Shown piece after piece: positions 39,073 through 48,986 of a stretch of DNA of 64,000 nucleotides. A program made the position numbers and the translations under genes. The notes under the pieces were generated by a model. That model had not been told where the DNA came from. It worked only from the letters and a program-made list of their open reading frames with translations, and ran no database searches. Within the stretch, counting starts at the first letter, position 1. Every line of letters starts with the position of its first letter. The DNA lies in the NCBI RefSeq assembly GCF_002958735.1, contig NZ_PPGH01000018.1:186001-250000 (forward strand), written 5' to 3'. Source of the stretch: Chromatium okenii (GTDB lineage Bacteria > Pseudomonadota > Gammaproteobacteria > Chromatiales > Chromatiaceae).

Positions 39073-39176
39073 ATTGCCAGCAAGCAATTGTGGTACGATC
39101 AATTGCGTGTTGAACAATATCCAGCGCGTTTGCGTTGAGCATGTTTTTATAATTCAATTTGTTAGGAGCAAAGCGC

Positions 39177-39590
39177 ATGAAAAAAACCATGACGGCATTA
39201 TTGTTAGCTGCGGTCGGGCTAATTGCAACGTTGCCGGCGCAGGCAGAGGGCATTCGTGATCGAATTGAACGTCAACAGATGATGATTGAACGCGGTCTTG
39301 AAACTGGGGCATTGACGCGCCACGAAGCGCAGGATTTTCGCCGTGAACAACGCGAATTACGAAAAATAGCAGGAAGTTTGCGTGATTCTGGTGCATCGCG
39401 GATGGAACGGCAGCAAGTATTGGATTCACGATTGGATCGCATTGATCGGCGATTGAAAAGAGCAATGCGCGATAATGATCGTGGCGACCGGTTTCAACCA
39501 GATAATGATCGTTATAATGATCGCTGGCACGGCAATCCAGATTCTTTTGATGGTCGTGATCGCGCAGTGCGGCAGCCTTGGGAACGTTAA
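39177..39590 (+). CDS. Small secreted Arg/Asp-rich protein
   Basis: 137 residues from the ATG at 39177, which has AGGAG upstream. A signal peptide (MKKTMTALLLAAVGLIATLPAQA) is followed by a highly charged helical region (IRDRIERQQMMIERGLETG, ALTRHEAQDFRREQRELRKI) and a disordered tail rich in Asn, Asp and Arg. It should be periplasmic. The heptad-like charge pattern suggests a coiled coil, similar in look to small periplasmic stress proteins, but I do not recognise the family. Confidence 0.75.
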   Translation: MKKTMTALLLAAVGLIATLPAQAEGIRDRIERQQMMIERGLETGALTRHEAQDFRREQRELRKIAGSLRDSGASRMERQQVLDSRLDRIDRRLKRAMRDNDRGDRFQPDNDRYNDRWHGNPDSFDGRDRAVRQPWER

Positions 39591-39602
39591 TTAATCCTGA
39601 AT

Positions 39603-39630
39603 GAGCACCGCGTTTGGCGGTGCTCTTATT
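39603..39630. terminator. Terminator between the secreted-protein gene and hslU
   Basis: A 9-bp GC-rich stem (39603-39611 with 39617-39625) followed by TTATTT on the + strand. It lies between convergent 3' ends. Confidence 0.75.
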
Positions 39631-39634
39631 TGCG

Positions 39635-40966
39635 TTAAAGAATATACCGCGATAAATCTTCATCAGCGGCTAATCCCGCTAAATTCTGATCGACATAAGC
39701 CGCATTAATTGTCACCGTGACGCGATCCAATTCAGAAGCGTTATAAGACACATCTTCTAATAATCGCTCCATCACCGTATGCAGTCGCCGTGCGCCAATG
39801 TTTTCAGTCCGTTCATTCACTTGCCATGCAATTTCTGCCAGCCGTCGAATACCATCATCGGTGAACTCAAGTGTCACTCCTTCCGTTTTTAAGAGTGCCT
39901 GATATTGATCGGTTAATGACGCATCCGGCTCGGTTAAAATGCGCACAAAATCCTCAGTGGTCAGAGCTTTTAATTCAACGCGAATCGGCAAACGTCCCTG
40001 CAATTCGGGAATTAAATCTGAGGGTTTAGATAAATGAAATGCACCCGAGGCAATAAATAAAATGTGATCGGTGCGCACTGCGCCGTGTTTGGTCGAAACC
40101 GTGCTGCCTTCGACAATTGGCAGCAAATCGCGCTGCACACCTTCGCGTGACACATCCGCGCCCGCCATGCCTTCGCCGCGTTTGGTGACTTTGTCCAGTT
40201 CGTCCAGAAACACGATGCCATTTTGTTCAACGTTTTCAATTGCTCGCAGCTTCAATTCATCATCATTGACGCGCTTGGCCGCTTCTTCATCTTTGAGCAA
40301 TTGCCGAGCCTCGCAGATGCGCAACTTACGGCGTTTAGTGCGCCCTTGACCGAGATTTTGAAATAAGCCTTGGAGTTGATTAGACATTTCCTCCATGCCG
40401 GGCGGTGCCATGATTTCGACCCCAACCGGCGCAGCAGCCACCTGAATCTCAATCTCACGTTCATCCAACGCACCAGCGCGAAGTTTATTGCGCAATTTTT
40501 CTCGCGTGGCATTGCTCACCGAAGCGTTGCTGTCTTCCTCAAAACCAGACAGCGGCGGCAACAGTGCGTCGAGAATGCGCTCCTCGGCGGCAGCTTCGGC
40601 TTGATCGGCGAGTTTGATCATTTCCTGCTCTCGCGCCATCTTGACGCCGATGTCAGCAAGATCACGGATGATCGACTCCACATCGCGCCCGACATAACCA
40701 ACCTCAGTAAACTTGGTCGCTTCCACTTTAATAAATGGTGCGTTGGCTAATCGCGCCAACCGCCGCGCAATCTCGGTTTTACCCACGCCAGTCGGACCAA
40801 TCATCAGGATATTTTTCGGCGTGATTTCTGAGCGCATTGGTTCGGCGATTTGCGAACGTCGCCAGCGATTGCGCAGCGCAATGGCCACTGCGCGTTTGGC
40901 ATCATCTTGACCGACGATGTGTTTATTGAGTTCTGCGACGATACGCTGGGGAGTAATTTCTGACAT
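39635..40966 (-). CDS. hslU: HslU ATPase of the HslVU protease
   Basis: 443 residues. [28 protein letters not shown] at the start, Walker [15 protein letters not shown] near residue 55, the pore motif within [16 protein letters not shown], an inserted I domain (about 110-240), Walker [12 protein letters not shown], and the HslV-activating C-terminal end LSRYIL. HslU unfolds substrates and feeds them into HslV. It follows hslV after 66 bases, the conserved order. Confidence 0.97.
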   Translation of the reverse strand: MSEITPQRIVAELNKHIVGQDDAKRAVAIALRNRWRRSQIAEPMRSEITPKNILMIGPTGVGKTEIARRLARLANAPFIKVEATKFTEVGYVGRDVESIIRDLADIGVKMAREQEMIKLADQAEAAAEERILDALLPPLSGFEEDSNASVSNATREKLRNKLRAGALDEREIEIQVAAAPVGVEIMAPPGMEEMSNQLQGLFQNLGQGRTKRRKLRICEARQLLKDEEAAKRVNDDELKLRAIENVEQNGIVFLDELDKVTKRGEGMAGADVSREGVQRDLLPIVEGSTVSTKHGAVRTDHILFIASGAFHLSKPSDLIPELQGRLPIRVELKALTTEDFVRILTEPDASLTDQYQALLKTEGVTLEFTDDGIRRLAEIAWQVNERTENIGARRLHTVMERLLEDVSYNASELDRVTVTINAAYVDQNLAGLAADEDLSRYIL

Positions 40967-41032
40967 AAATCATCCATTCAATAATGGCAAGGCGAACAGA
41001 AAATTCTTAATGGAGCGCATCAGCACTGCCAT

Positions 41033-41578
41033 TCAAATTGCTACTTCCAATTCTTCAATCACTAAATTGTGATTGGTATAAATGCAAATATCAGCGGCAA
41101 GATGCAGACCTTTTTCGACAATTTCACGGGCGCTCAAATCGGTATTTTCTAATAATGCTCGCGCTGCTGCTTGCGCAAAGGGACCACCAGAACCAATTGC
41201 CATTAAATCATGTTCAGGTTCAATCACATCACCAGTGCCGGAAATCATGAGCGAGGTGCTGGCATCCGCAATACACAATAGCGCCTCTAATCGTCGCAAC
41301 ATACGATCAGTGCGCCAATCTTTTGCCAATTCCACTGCTGCTCGCGTGAGATGTCCCTGATGTTTTTCTAATTTACCCTCGAATCGTTCAAAGAGAGTGA
41401 ACGCATCGGCAGTTGCTCCAGCAAAGCCAGCCAATACCTGTCCCCGATACAAACGGCGCACTTTGCGGGCATTGCCTTTCATTATGGTTGATCCGAGTGA
41501 AACCTGACCATCGCCACCAATGACTACCTGAGTACCGCGCCGCACTGAAAGAATTGTTGTACCTCGAAAATTATCCAT
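41033..41578 (-). CDS. hslV: HslV peptidase of the HslVU protease
   Basis: 181 residues. MDNFRG is followed by [23 protein letters not shown]; removal of the first six residues would expose a Thr as the N-terminal nucleophile. [19 protein letters not shown] and [17 protein letters not shown] match the proteasome-related fold. The first gene of the hslVU pair. No heat-shock promoter could be recognised with confidence in the short upstream gap. Confidence 0.96.
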   Translation of the reverse strand: MDNFRGTTILSVRRGTQVVIGGDGQVSLGSTIMKGNARKVRRLYRGQVLAGFAGATADAFTLFERFEGKLEKHQGHLTRAAVELAKDWRTDRMLRRLEALLCIADASTSLMISGTGDVIEPEHDLMAIGSGGPFAQAAARALLENTDLSAREIVEKGLHLAADICIYTNHNLVIEELEVAI

Positions 41579-41666
41579 GCTTTACCTATGTGATGACGAT
41601 CATCGAATGGTTTATTGGTACTCATTTGACCAATAACATAACACGATTCAACTGTGTTATTGACGC

Positions 41667-42320
41667 CTAATTTTTGCCGTGTGTTCTAATGCGCAACACT
41701 ACACCAGTTGCAATCAATAAATTACTTAAAGATAGTAAACTTTCACTTAACCCATGTAAAAAATCGTTGTGAGATAAACTGGGCAAACCCTGAATCGTTG
41801 TTGCGATATGGATACTAAAAATTGTCGCCGCAACGAATACCAGCAGAAACCAAAAACCGGCAATCGTAAGCAGTGAAAAAAGCTGCTGATCGCTGCGATA
41901 AACTAGCAGCAACGTTAATAAAAATAACAGATAACACAAATTCGCTGCCTGCAATAAAATCGTGCTGTGGTTGTCTAAAATTAACACCAGCACACCAACC
42001 ATTAACCCTATTGGAACACTACGCCAAAGCCAACGGCTCGATTGATTGAGCACCATCGTTAAAGTTGCGAATAATAACAGCAGGCTGCCGCAAAATGTCA
42101 TTAGTCGCGCTAAATCGAGTAAAACTCGTTGCGTATCTCCGCTGAGATGAAATAGCAAAATCAACAACCCACCAATTAAATGCGGCATCATGCACACTGC
42201 AAAAACATGTAATTCCCGCCGTTGAATCAATGTTCCATAATGCCAAAACAACCCAATTGCTGCGCCCCACTCGGTGACTGTAAAAAGATGAATAAACCAA
42301 GTGGGGAGCGATAACAACAT
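41667..42320 (-). CDS. DUF2499/DUF3593-like multi-pass membrane protein
   Basis: 217 residues with about seven hydrophobic segments. The N-terminal half (LSLPTWFIHLFTVTEWGAAI, MMPHLIGGLLILLFHLSGDT) resembles Ycf49/DUF2499 proteins. The C-terminal half (IQGLPSLSHNDFLHGLSESLLSLSNLLI) resembles DUF3593, where an H-x-D-x-LHG-x-ES box is typical. Both families are mostly known from cyanobacteria and plastids and have no proven function. The ATG is 10 bases after the pntB stop and has AAGG upstream, so it is probably the fourth gene of the pnt operon. A link with redox balance is inferred only from this position. Confidence 0.6.
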   Translation of the reverse strand: MLLSLPTWFIHLFTVTEWGAAIGLFWHYGTLIQRRELHVFAVCMMPHLIGGLLILLFHLSGDTQRVLLDLARLMTFCGSLLLLFATLTMVLNQSSRWLWRSVPIGLMVGVLVLILDNHSTILLQAANLCYLLFLLTLLLVYRSDQQLFSLLTIAGFWFLLVFVAATIFSIHIATTIQGLPSLSHNDFLHGLSESLLSLSNLLIATGVVLRIRTHGKN

Positions 42321-42330
42321 CGTCTAAACC

Positions 42331-43731
42331 TTAGTGTCCACTGCCTTTCAATGCGCTATTCATACCATCAATGGTATCTTTTGCATCACCGAACACCAGC
42401 GAGGTGTTGTCTTGATAAAACAGTAGGTTATCAACACCAGAATAGCCCGGACGCATTGACCGCTTCAGGAAATAAACTTGGCGAGCGCGACCAGCTTCCA
42501 GAATTGGCATTCCGTAAATGGGACTGCTTTTATCTTCTTTAGCTGCCGGATTGACGACATCATTTGCACCAACAACTAACACTACATCAGTGCTCGGAAA
42601 TTCAGGATTGATTTCATCCATTTCTAATACGCGGTCATACGGAATATCTGCTTCAGCAAGCAATACATTCATGTGTCCGGGCATTCGTCCGGCAACGGGA
42701 TGAATGGCAAATTTGACTTCAACACCTCGCGCTTCTAACAGCTCCATTAACTCTTTTAATGAATGCTGCGCTTGTGCGACTGCCATGCCATAACCCGGCA
42801 CAATAATCACGCGATTAGCGTCTTCCATCCAATAGACTGCATCTTCAATTGCAGCGGATTTAACCCCTTTTTCTGCGGCCTGTGCACCAGCGTTATCACC
42901 TGTTCCGCTATCCGATCCAAAACCACCAAAGACAACATTAATAATGGAGCGGTTCATGGCTTTGCACATAATGAATGAGAGAATTGCGCCAGAGCAGCCC
43001 ACCAATGCGCCGACAATAATCAATAAATCATTATGCAGAGTAAAACCAGTGGCTGCTGCTGCCCAGCCTGAATAGCTGTTAAGCATTGAAATAATCACCG
43101 GCATATCTGCGCCACCAATCGGAATAATAAGCGTGATGCCAAGCGTTAATGCCAATAACGTCATTAATATCAATGCCAATAAACTGCCACTCATGGCAAA
43201 ATGTACTGCCAGCGCGATGGTTGCTAATGCAAGTACGGCGTTTAATAGATGCTGACCCGCAAATTTAACTGGTGCTCCACTTAATAAACCCTGCAATTTA
43301 CCAAACGCAATGATTGAACCAGTGAAGGTAATTGCACCAATCACAACGCCAGCGGAAATCTCGCCCATCAATACCGCATTGAGTAAGCCAGCTTCCTGCT
43401 TGTGTAAAAAAGTTCCAATACCAACCAATACCGCAGCTAAACCCACAAAGCTATGCAGTGCTGCGACCAATTGCGGCATGGCGGTCATTTGAATGCGCAG
43501 TGCGACGATAATGCCAATCACTGCACCGCCAGCAATACCGGCAATAATAAAACCGTAGGATTGAACATCGCGTCCCAATAGCGTTGCTGCAATTGCAAGC
43601 AACATTCCAAACATGGCGTAAACATTACCACGCCGCGCAGTTGACGGATGCGTTAAGCCTTTTAAGCCCAAAATAAATAGCACCGCAGCAATTAAATACG
43701 CCAGTGCTTGATGATTGACAGTGAATTCCAT
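42331..43731 (-). CDS. pntB: NAD(P) transhydrogenase subunit beta
   Basis: 466 residues with about nine membrane segments (for example AYLIAAVLFILGLKGL), then an NADP-binding domain with VIIVPGYGMAVAQAQHSLKEL, AIHPVAGRMPGHMNVLLAEA and VVLVVGANDVVNPAAKEDKSSPIYGMPIL. Together with the two alpha-chain genes it moves hydride between NADH and NADP and couples it to proton flow across the inner membrane, making NADPH. Confidence 0.97.
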   Translation of the reverse strand: MEFTVNHQALAYLIAAVLFILGLKGLTHPSTARRGNVYAMFGMLLAIAATLLGRDVQSYGFIIAGIAGGAVIGIIVALRIQMTAMPQLVAALHSFVGLAAVLVGIGTFLHKQEAGLLNAVLMGEISAGVVIGAITFTGSIIAFGKLQGLLSGAPVKFAGQHLLNAVLALATIALAVHFAMSGSLLALILMTLLALTLGITLIIPIGGADMPVIISMLNSYSGWAAAATGFTLHNDLLIIVGALVGCSGAILSFIMCKAMNRSIINVVFGGFGSDSGTGDNAGAQAAEKGVKSAAIEDAVYWMEDANRVIIVPGYGMAVAQAQHSLKELMELLEARGVEVKFAIHPVAGRMPGHMNVLLAEADIPYDRVLEMDEINPEFPSTDVVLVVGANDVVNPAAKEDKSSPIYGMPILEAGRARQVYFLKRSMRPGYSGVDNLLFYQDNTSLVFGDAKDTIDGMNSALKGSGH

Positions 43732-43743
43732 TGCAGATTGTCC

Positions 43744-44040
43744 TTATTTCTTTTTCTTAAACATTGACAGCATTCGGTGCGTGACCAAAAAGCCACCGAA
43801 CACATTGATTGACGCCAGCAATACGGCGATAAAACCAATGAACTGAATCAATAACCCAGCATTCGGATCACCAGCCACAAGTAATGCGCCAATTAAGACG
43901 ATGCCCGAAATAGCGTTGGTTAATGCAACTAGTGGTGTGTGCAATGATGGCGTGACACCCCATACCACCCAATAACCAATAAAACACGCGAGAACAAAAA
44001 CGTATAACGCAATAATTGAAGGATCGAGAGTTTCGGGCAT
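43744..44040 (-). CDS. pntAB: NAD(P) transhydrogenase alpha subunit, membrane part
   Basis: 98 residues with three membrane segments ([59 protein letters not shown]) and the end [15 protein letters not shown]. This is the part that forms the C-terminal domain of PntA in E. coli and a separate chain in many other bacteria. pntB follows after 12 bases. Confidence 0.95.
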   Translation of the reverse strand: MPETLDPSIIALYVFVLACFIGYWVVWGVTPSLHTPLVALTNAISGIVLIGALLVAGDPNAGLLIQFIGFIAVLLASINVFGGFLVTHRMLSMFKKKK

Positions 44041-44095
44041 TTGGAAATCCTAAATCAGTGATAAAGTGGCAGTGAAGATGATGAAGATGCGAGAG

Positions 44096-45187
44096 TTATT
44101 TTTTAATGAGCATCGCAGCGGTGATGTCATCTGCATCGAGGTCTTTTAATTGCGGTGGTGCGGCGCTGAATTCAAACATAATCTCAATGAGATTGAATAA
44201 ATTGCGGGCATAAAATGCGCTGGCATCTGCCGGAATTAACGCTGGGAAATTGGTAATACCAACGATGGTAACACCCTGATGTTGAACGATTTCATCTGCG
44301 ATCGTGAGCGGGCAATTACCGCCATTTGCCGCCGCCAAATCAACAATCACCGAGCCGGGGCGCATTCGCTCTACAACTTCTGCCGTCACCAACACTGGCG
44401 CAGGCCGACACGGAATCAGCGCAGTAGTAATAATGACGTGCGCTTTTGCCAACTCGTCGCCGAGCGCAATCTGTTGAATTGCTTTGGCTTCTGCTGACAA
44501 TTCACGCGCATAACCGCCCTCGCCCGCGCCACTTTCGCCCAGATCAAGCACGATCGGTTTCGCGCCCAGCGAGCGAATCTGCTCTTGAGTTTCGGGGCGC
44601 ACATCATAGGCATGAACGTCCGCACCGAGCCGCCGCGCCGTCGCAATCGCCTGTAACCCAGCCACGCCAGCGCCCAGCACGACGACTCGCGCCGGTTTTG
44701 ACGACCCGGCGGAAGTCATCATCATCGGAAAAAAGCGCCCATATCGCGCCGCAGCTTCCAATGTCGCCCGATACCCAGCGAGATTGCTTTGCGACGACAG
44801 CGCATCCATCGACTGCGCCCGCGAGGTACGCGGCATCCGCTCCATGCCGAGGACACGCATGTTTTTATTTAACATTTCCGACAAAATATCATCTGCGCCG
44901 CAAGTTTCCAGCAGAGCGATCAACAGCCCACCGGAACGCATCGCTGCGACATCATCCGCATCTGGTCGCCGCACTTTCAACAATAAATCAACGTCATACG
45001 CGCCAGCACGGTCGGTCAACTGTGCACCAGCTTGACTATAATCGGTGTCGGGATAACCGGCGCTGATTCCCGCGCCAGCTTCAACATTAAGCGTAAAGCC
45101 TTTGCTAATCAGCTTTTTAACCACGTCGGGCGTGGAAGCAACTCGCGTTTCACCGAGCCGTGTTTCTCGTGGAATACCAATCTTCAT
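44096..45187 (-). CDS. pntAA: NAD(P) transhydrogenase alpha subunit, NAD-binding part
   Basis: 363 residues from the ATG at 45187 (MKIGIPRETRLGETRVASTPD); an earlier codon in frame lacks support. It is an alanine dehydrogenase/PntA N-terminal fold: PDVVKKLISKGF, QSNLAGYRATLEAA, the dinucleotide loop VVLGAGVAGLQAIATARRLGA, and PGSVIVDLAAANGGNC. It binds NADH in the cytoplasm. Its separate coding from the membrane part is the three-chain type. Confidence 0.96.
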   Translation of the reverse strand: MKIGIPRETRLGETRVASTPDVVKKLISKGFTLNVEAGAGISAGYPDTDYSQAGAQLTDRAGAYDVDLLLKVRRPDADDVAAMRSGGLLIALLETCGADDILSEMLNKNMRVLGMERMPRTSRAQSMDALSSQSNLAGYRATLEAAARYGRFFPMMMTSAGSSKPARVVVLGAGVAGLQAIATARRLGADVHAYDVRPETQEQIRSLGAKPIVLDLGESGAGEGGYARELSAEAKAIQQIALGDELAKAHVIITTALIPCRPAPVLVTAEVVERMRPGSVIVDLAAANGGNCPLTIADEIVQHQGVTIVGITNFPALIPADASAFYARNLFNLIEIMFEFSAAPPQLKDLDADDITAAMLIKK

Positions 45188-45532
45188 GTGTGATTCGCCT
45201 TGTGTTTCAGTGTCGCCGCTGAGATGCGGCAAAATTGGCGCATTATCAGGGTCGCCTGCTTGTCATCGCAACTTAGCCGTAATTTGGCGGTTGCGTGTGA
45301 AAAAGTGTGCCGGATTCGCGTGAATTTCGAGGTGTCACTCGAAAATCATGTTTGTTCATTGTTTACCAATGCGTCGGCGATTCCACGGATAGCTTTAGGC
45401 GCTGCGCTACCATTTGATGGTCGCATTGGATTAAAACCACTATTTGAGGATATTGGACGGGAGTCAAATCAGCGTGCCACCGCTCGGGGTTCTGATTTGG
45501 GAAGGAATTGAAAATGGCCGTTTATCGTTAAT
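45188..45532. other. Intergenic region upstream of pntAA without a recognised gene
   Basis: About 345 bases between pntAA and the terminator of ppsA. It must contain the pnt promoter on the - strand. An open + strand frame (to about 45511, ending LFEDIGRESNQRATARGSDLGRN) has no ribosome site and resembles no family I know. Nothing else stands out. Confidence 0.4.
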
Positions 45533-45571
45533 AAAAATCCCGCCTTTTAGTTAAAAAAGGCGGGATTTTTT
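45533..45571. terminator. Bidirectional Rho-independent terminator after ppsA
   Basis: A long stem (AAAAATCCCGCCTTTT with AAAAAAGGCGGGATTTTT) around a 4-base loop; both sides end in T or A runs, so it can work on both strands. It lies 14 bases after the ppsA stop on the - strand. Confidence 0.92.
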
Positions 45572-45584
45572 AATCGGTCAAAAA

Positions 45585-47957
45585 TTACAGCGTTTTAGCT
45601 TGTTCGGCCAAGTAAATCCAAGTATCAATCACGGTATCAGGATTGAGTGAAATGCTGCTAATGCCCTGCTTCAATAACCAATCCGCAAAATCTTTATGAT
45701 CGGATGGTCCCTGCCCGCAAATACCCACATATTTGCCCTGAGCACGGCACGCAGTAATTGCCATTGACAACATCTTTTTCACTGCCGGATCGCGCTCATC
45801 AAAGCTCTCTGCGACCAAACTGGAATCCCGATCTAATCCCAGCGTGAGCTGCGTCATATCATTGGAACCAATTGAGAAGCCGTCGAAATACTCCAAAAAC
45901 TCATCGGCTAACACGGCATTGGATGGCAATTCGCACATCATAATTAACCGCAGTCCATCTTTGCCGCGTTCCAATCCCTGCGCTGCCAATGCTGCAACAA
46001 CTGCCTTCGCTTGTGCCAGCGTCCGCACGAATGGAATCATAATCTCGACATTGGTTAATCCCATGTCATTGCGCACCCGCTTGAGTGCCTCGCATTCCAA
46101 TTCAAAGCAGGCTTTGAAGTTGTCGGCGATATAACGTCCAGCGCCACGGAAGCCGATCATTGGATTTTCTTCTTCCGGTTCATACCGCTTGCCGCCAATC
46201 AAATTGGCGTATTCATTCGATTTGAAATCCGACATCCGCACGATCACGGTATTGGGTGAAAAAGCCGCTGCCAGCGTCGAAATTCCTTCTGCCAACTTGG
46301 CAATGTAAAACTCACGCGGGCTGGAATACGCAGCAATACGCGGCGTGATCTGTGCTTGTAATTCCGCTGGCAATTGATCGAATTCAAGCAGCGCCTTGGG
46401 ATGAATACCGATCATGTTATTGATGATGAATTCCAGCCGCGCCAAGCCCACGCCCGCATTCGGTGTCGCAGAAAACGCAAAAGCGCGATCTGGATTGCCG
46501 ACATTCATCATAATTTTAACTGGAATATCTGGCATCGCCGTTAATTCGATGGTTTTGTAATCGAATTCCAACTTGCCATCGTAAATATAACCGGTGTCAC
46601 CTTCGGCACAACTGACCGTCACCAATTGCCCTTCTTTCACAATCTCAGTGGCGTTATTGCAGCCAACTACTGCCGGAACACCCAATTCACGCGCAATAAT
46701 TGCGGCATGGCAGGTTCTTCCCCCACGATTGGTCACAATCGCTGCCGCCCGTTTCATAATCGGCTCCCAATCGGGATCGGTCATATCGGTAATCAGCACA
46801 TCGCCGGGCTGGACGCGATTCATATCGGCGATGCTTTCCACCACCCGCGCCACGCCCGCGCCAATGCGACTGCCGATGCTGCGTCCGCTGGTCAAAATCG
46901 GCGCTTTTTCGCGCAGGATGTAACGCTCGATGATGTTGCCGGAGCGACTTTGCACCGTCTCAGGCCGCGCCTGCACGACGTAAATTTTGCCGTCCATGCC
47001 ATCTTTCGCCCATTCGATGTCCATCGGACGACCGTAATGCTGCTCGATTTGCATCGCCTGCTTCGCCAATTCCTCCACTTCGGCATCGCTGATGCTGAAC
47101 AACGGGCGCATCTCTTCCGGCACTGGCTCGGTGCGCACTGGGCTGGCAGCGCCAGCTTCGGCGTACACCATCCGAATCGCTTTATCGCCGACGGTGCGGC
47201 GCAAAATCGCGGGGCGACCGGCAGCAAGTGTCGGTTTATGCACATAAAATTCATCGGGATTGACCGCGCCTTGCACGACCATTTCGCCCAAACCGTAGCT
47301 GGCGGTGATGAATACGGCGTCGCGGAAACCGGACTCGGTGTCGAGCGTGAACATCACGCCAGATGCCGCTAAATCGCTGCGCACCATGCGCTGAATGCCA
47401 GCGGACAGCGCGACGTTGCGATGCTCAAAACCTTGGTGAACGCGGTAAGAAATGGCGCGGTCGTTGAATAGCGAGGCGAACACTTCTTTGATGCGATGTT
47501 TGATGTGATCCAAACCTTTGACATTCAAAAAGGTTTCTTGCTGACCAGCAAAGGACGCATCCGGCAAATCTTCCGCCGTCGCTGACGAGCGCACCGCCCA
47601 CGAGACTTCGCTGCCGGCTGCGGCAGTCAATTGGGCATACGCGGTATCAATTGCAGTTTCCAGCGCAGTCGGGAACGGTTGCTCCAACACCCAGCCGCGA
47701 ATGCGCGGGCCAGCTTCAGCGAGCGCAGCAACGTCATCAACATCCAGCGTGTCGAGAATGGTTTGAATCCGCTCATCCAAGCCTTCGTGCGCGAGAAATT
47801 CGCGGTAGGCATCGGCGGTGGTGGCGAATCCGCCCGGCACCTGGACGCCGAGATCGGTGAGGTTTTGAATCATCTCACCGAGCGAGGCGTTTTTGCCGCC
47901 CACGACGGGCACATCTTCCATTCCTAAGTCTTTGAGCCAGCGGACATAATCGGTCAT
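45585..47957 (-). CDS. ppsA: Phosphoenolpyruvate synthase
   Basis: 790 residues. The product makes PEP from pyruvate and ATP, the entry to gluconeogenesis. The ATP-grasp domain has [11 protein letters not shown] and [23 protein letters not shown]. The phosphohistidine domain has [21 protein letters not shown], with the catalytic His near residue 415. The PEP-binding barrel contains [24 protein letters not shown] and the Cys loop GICGQGPSD. No regulatory DUF299 kinase is next to it, although such a gene often is. Confidence 0.97.
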   Translation of the reverse strand: MTDYVRWLKDLGMEDVPVVGGKNASLGEMIQNLTDLGVQVPGGFATTADAYREFLAHEGLDERIQTILDTLDVDDVAALAEAGPRIRGWVLEQPFPTALETAIDTAYAQLTAAAGSEVSWAVRSSATAEDLPDASFAGQQETFLNVKGLDHIKHRIKEVFASLFNDRAISYRVHQGFEHRNVALSAGIQRMVRSDLAASGVMFTLDTESGFRDAVFITASYGLGEMVVQGAVNPDEFYVHKPTLAAGRPAILRRTVGDKAIRMVYAEAGAASPVRTEPVPEEMRPLFSISDAEVEELAKQAMQIEQHYGRPMDIEWAKDGMDGKIYVVQARPETVQSRSGNIIERYILREKAPILTSGRSIGSRIGAGVARVVESIADMNRVQPGDVLITDMTDPDWEPIMKRAAAIVTNRGGRTCHAAIIARELGVPAVVGCNNATEIVKEGQLVTVSCAEGDTGYIYDGKLEFDYKTIELTAMPDIPVKIMMNVGNPDRAFAFSATPNAGVGLARLEFIINNMIGIHPKALLEFDQLPAELQAQITPRIAAYSSPREFYIAKLAEGISTLAAAFSPNTVIVRMSDFKSNEYANLIGGKRYEPEEENPMIGFRGAGRYIADNFKACFELECEALKRVRNDMGLTNVEIMIPFVRTLAQAKAVVAALAAQGLERGKDGLRLIMMCELPSNAVLADEFLEYFDGFSIGSNDMTQLTLGLDRDSSLVAESFDERDPAVKKMLSMAITACRAQGKYVGICGQGPSDHKDFADWLLKQGISSISLNPDTVIDTWIYLAEQAKTL

Positions 47958-48234
47958 CGTTTGCGTTCTCTAGGTGGTGAAAAAATGCGAGCCACTCCAT
48001 CAAACGCCCAAAGCGTCGCCGAACTGCTCGCTGTACGTTTGGTTATGATGCAACTGCAACATGATTAAGATCAATGAAAATTGCTGCACTTGCGAAAATG
48101 GCGGTTTTTTGCAAATACGCAACACTCCAAGTTGACCCGGTTGATTCTCTCTTGATCCGATGCGTCCATTCAGGCAGCCTAGTTAGGCATTGTTTGTCAA
48201 ATTTCGTGTTCTAAATCTGTAAAGGATCAATCTA
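47958..48234. other. Divergent region between ppsA and the Ala/Pro repeat gene
   Basis: 277 bases upstream of both genes, so promoters on both strands are expected. AAAGGATC just before 48235 is the ribosome site of the right-hand gene. No clear operator is seen. Confidence 0.4.
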
Positions 48235-48918
48235 ATGACTGAAACTAAATCTAGCCCGTTAAGCAACATTGACAGCACCAAAGCAATTATTGGCGGCGTG
48301 ATTGTGCTGGCAATTATGGGCGTGTCACATGCCATCTCGACCGGAATGCTGGTGGGAGCGCCAACACCGATGACCGCCGAACAGCTTGCGACTAATTTGG
48401 CGCGAGTTGGTGCAGTAACAGTAAATCAACCGGTGGCTCCACCGGTGGCTGTTGCACCAGTAGTTGAAACTGCGCCTGCGGCAGAACCTGCTGCACCAGC
48501 GGTTGAAACTGCGCCTGCGGCAGAAGCTGCTGCACCAGCGGTTGAAACTGCGCCTGCGGCAAAACCTGCTGCACCAGCGGTTGAAACTGCGCCTGCGGCA
48601 GAAGCTGCTGCGCCAGCGGCTGAAACTGCGCCTGCGGCAGAAGCTGCTGCGCCAGCGGTTGAAACTGCACCTGCGGCAGAAGCTGTTGCGCCAGCGGTTG
48701 AAGCTGCACCTGTGGCAGAATCTGCTGCGCCAGCGACTGAAGCTGCGCCTGCGGCAGAAGTTGCTGCGCCAGCGGTTGAAGCTGCGCCTGCGGCTGAAAC
48801 TGCACCTGCGGTAGAACCTGCTGCACCAGTTGTCACTGCACCAACGCCGCACCCACAACCAGCTTGGTTGCTGCACATGGCTCCGCTCAGTTCGCCAGCT
48901 CCGCATCACCCGAAATAA
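48235..48918 (+). CDS. Membrane-anchored Ala/Pro/Glu repeat protein
   Basis: 227 residues: a short cytoplasmic start, one membrane segment (AIIGGVIVLAIMGVSHAI), a short folded-looking stretch (TPMTAEQLATNLARVGAVTV), then about nine copies of a 13-residue unit VETAPAAEAAAPA and a His/Pro-rich end. Such Ala-Pro-Glu stretches form stiff extended spacers, as in TonB-like or wall-spanning proteins. The N-terminal 70 residues are the only informative part, and I do not recognise them. The function could be to reach across the periplasm. Good ribosome site AAAGGA. Confidence 0.75.
   Translation: MTETKSSPLSNIDSTKAIIGGVIVLAIMGVSHAISTGMLVGAPTPMTAEQLATNLARVGAVTVNQPVAPPVAVAPVVETAPAAEPAAPAVETAPAAEAAAPAVETAPAAKPAAPAVETAPAAEAAAPAAETAPAAEAAAPAVETAPAAEAVAPAVEAAPVAESAAPATEAAPAAEVAAPAVEAAPAAETAPAVEPAAPVVTAPTPHPQPAWLLHMAPLSSPAPHHPK
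48463..48813 (+). repeat. 39-bp minisatellite in the Ala/Pro repeat gene
   Basis: Nine tandem units of about 39 bases (13 codons), each built around GTTGAAACTGCGCCTGCGGCAG-like sequence with few changes. The period keeps the frame, so copy number can vary without breaking the protein. The last units are the most diverged. Confidence 0.85.
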
Positions 48919-48930
48919 ATCCCACATTTC

Positions 48931-48960
48931 AATCACGCAGCTGTGCGGCTGCGTGATTTC
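48931..48960. terminator. Hairpin between the repeat gene and the convergent hydrolase gene
   Basis: A perfect 11-bp stem (48931-48941 with 48948-48958) and a 6-base loop, but only short T stretches follow. Its position between two 3' ends favours a terminator. Confidence 0.6.
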
Positions 48961-48986
48961 TGTAACTCGTTAAAAAGCAACAATAA

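Noticed and set aside
45200-45511. 103-codon + strand frame upstream of pntAA
   Set aside because: No ribosome site, overlaps the pntAA start and its promoter region, and resembles no known protein; left as an intergenic note.
46626-47372. 248-codon + strand frame opposite ppsA
   Set aside because: Antisense shadow of a well-conserved gene, rich in His and Arg, with no ribosome site.
48325-48936. Long open frames on the - strand and a second + frame across the Ala/Pro gene
   Set aside because: They arise from the stop-free 39-bp repeat; they have no ribosome sites and no sequence outside the repeat that looks like protein.
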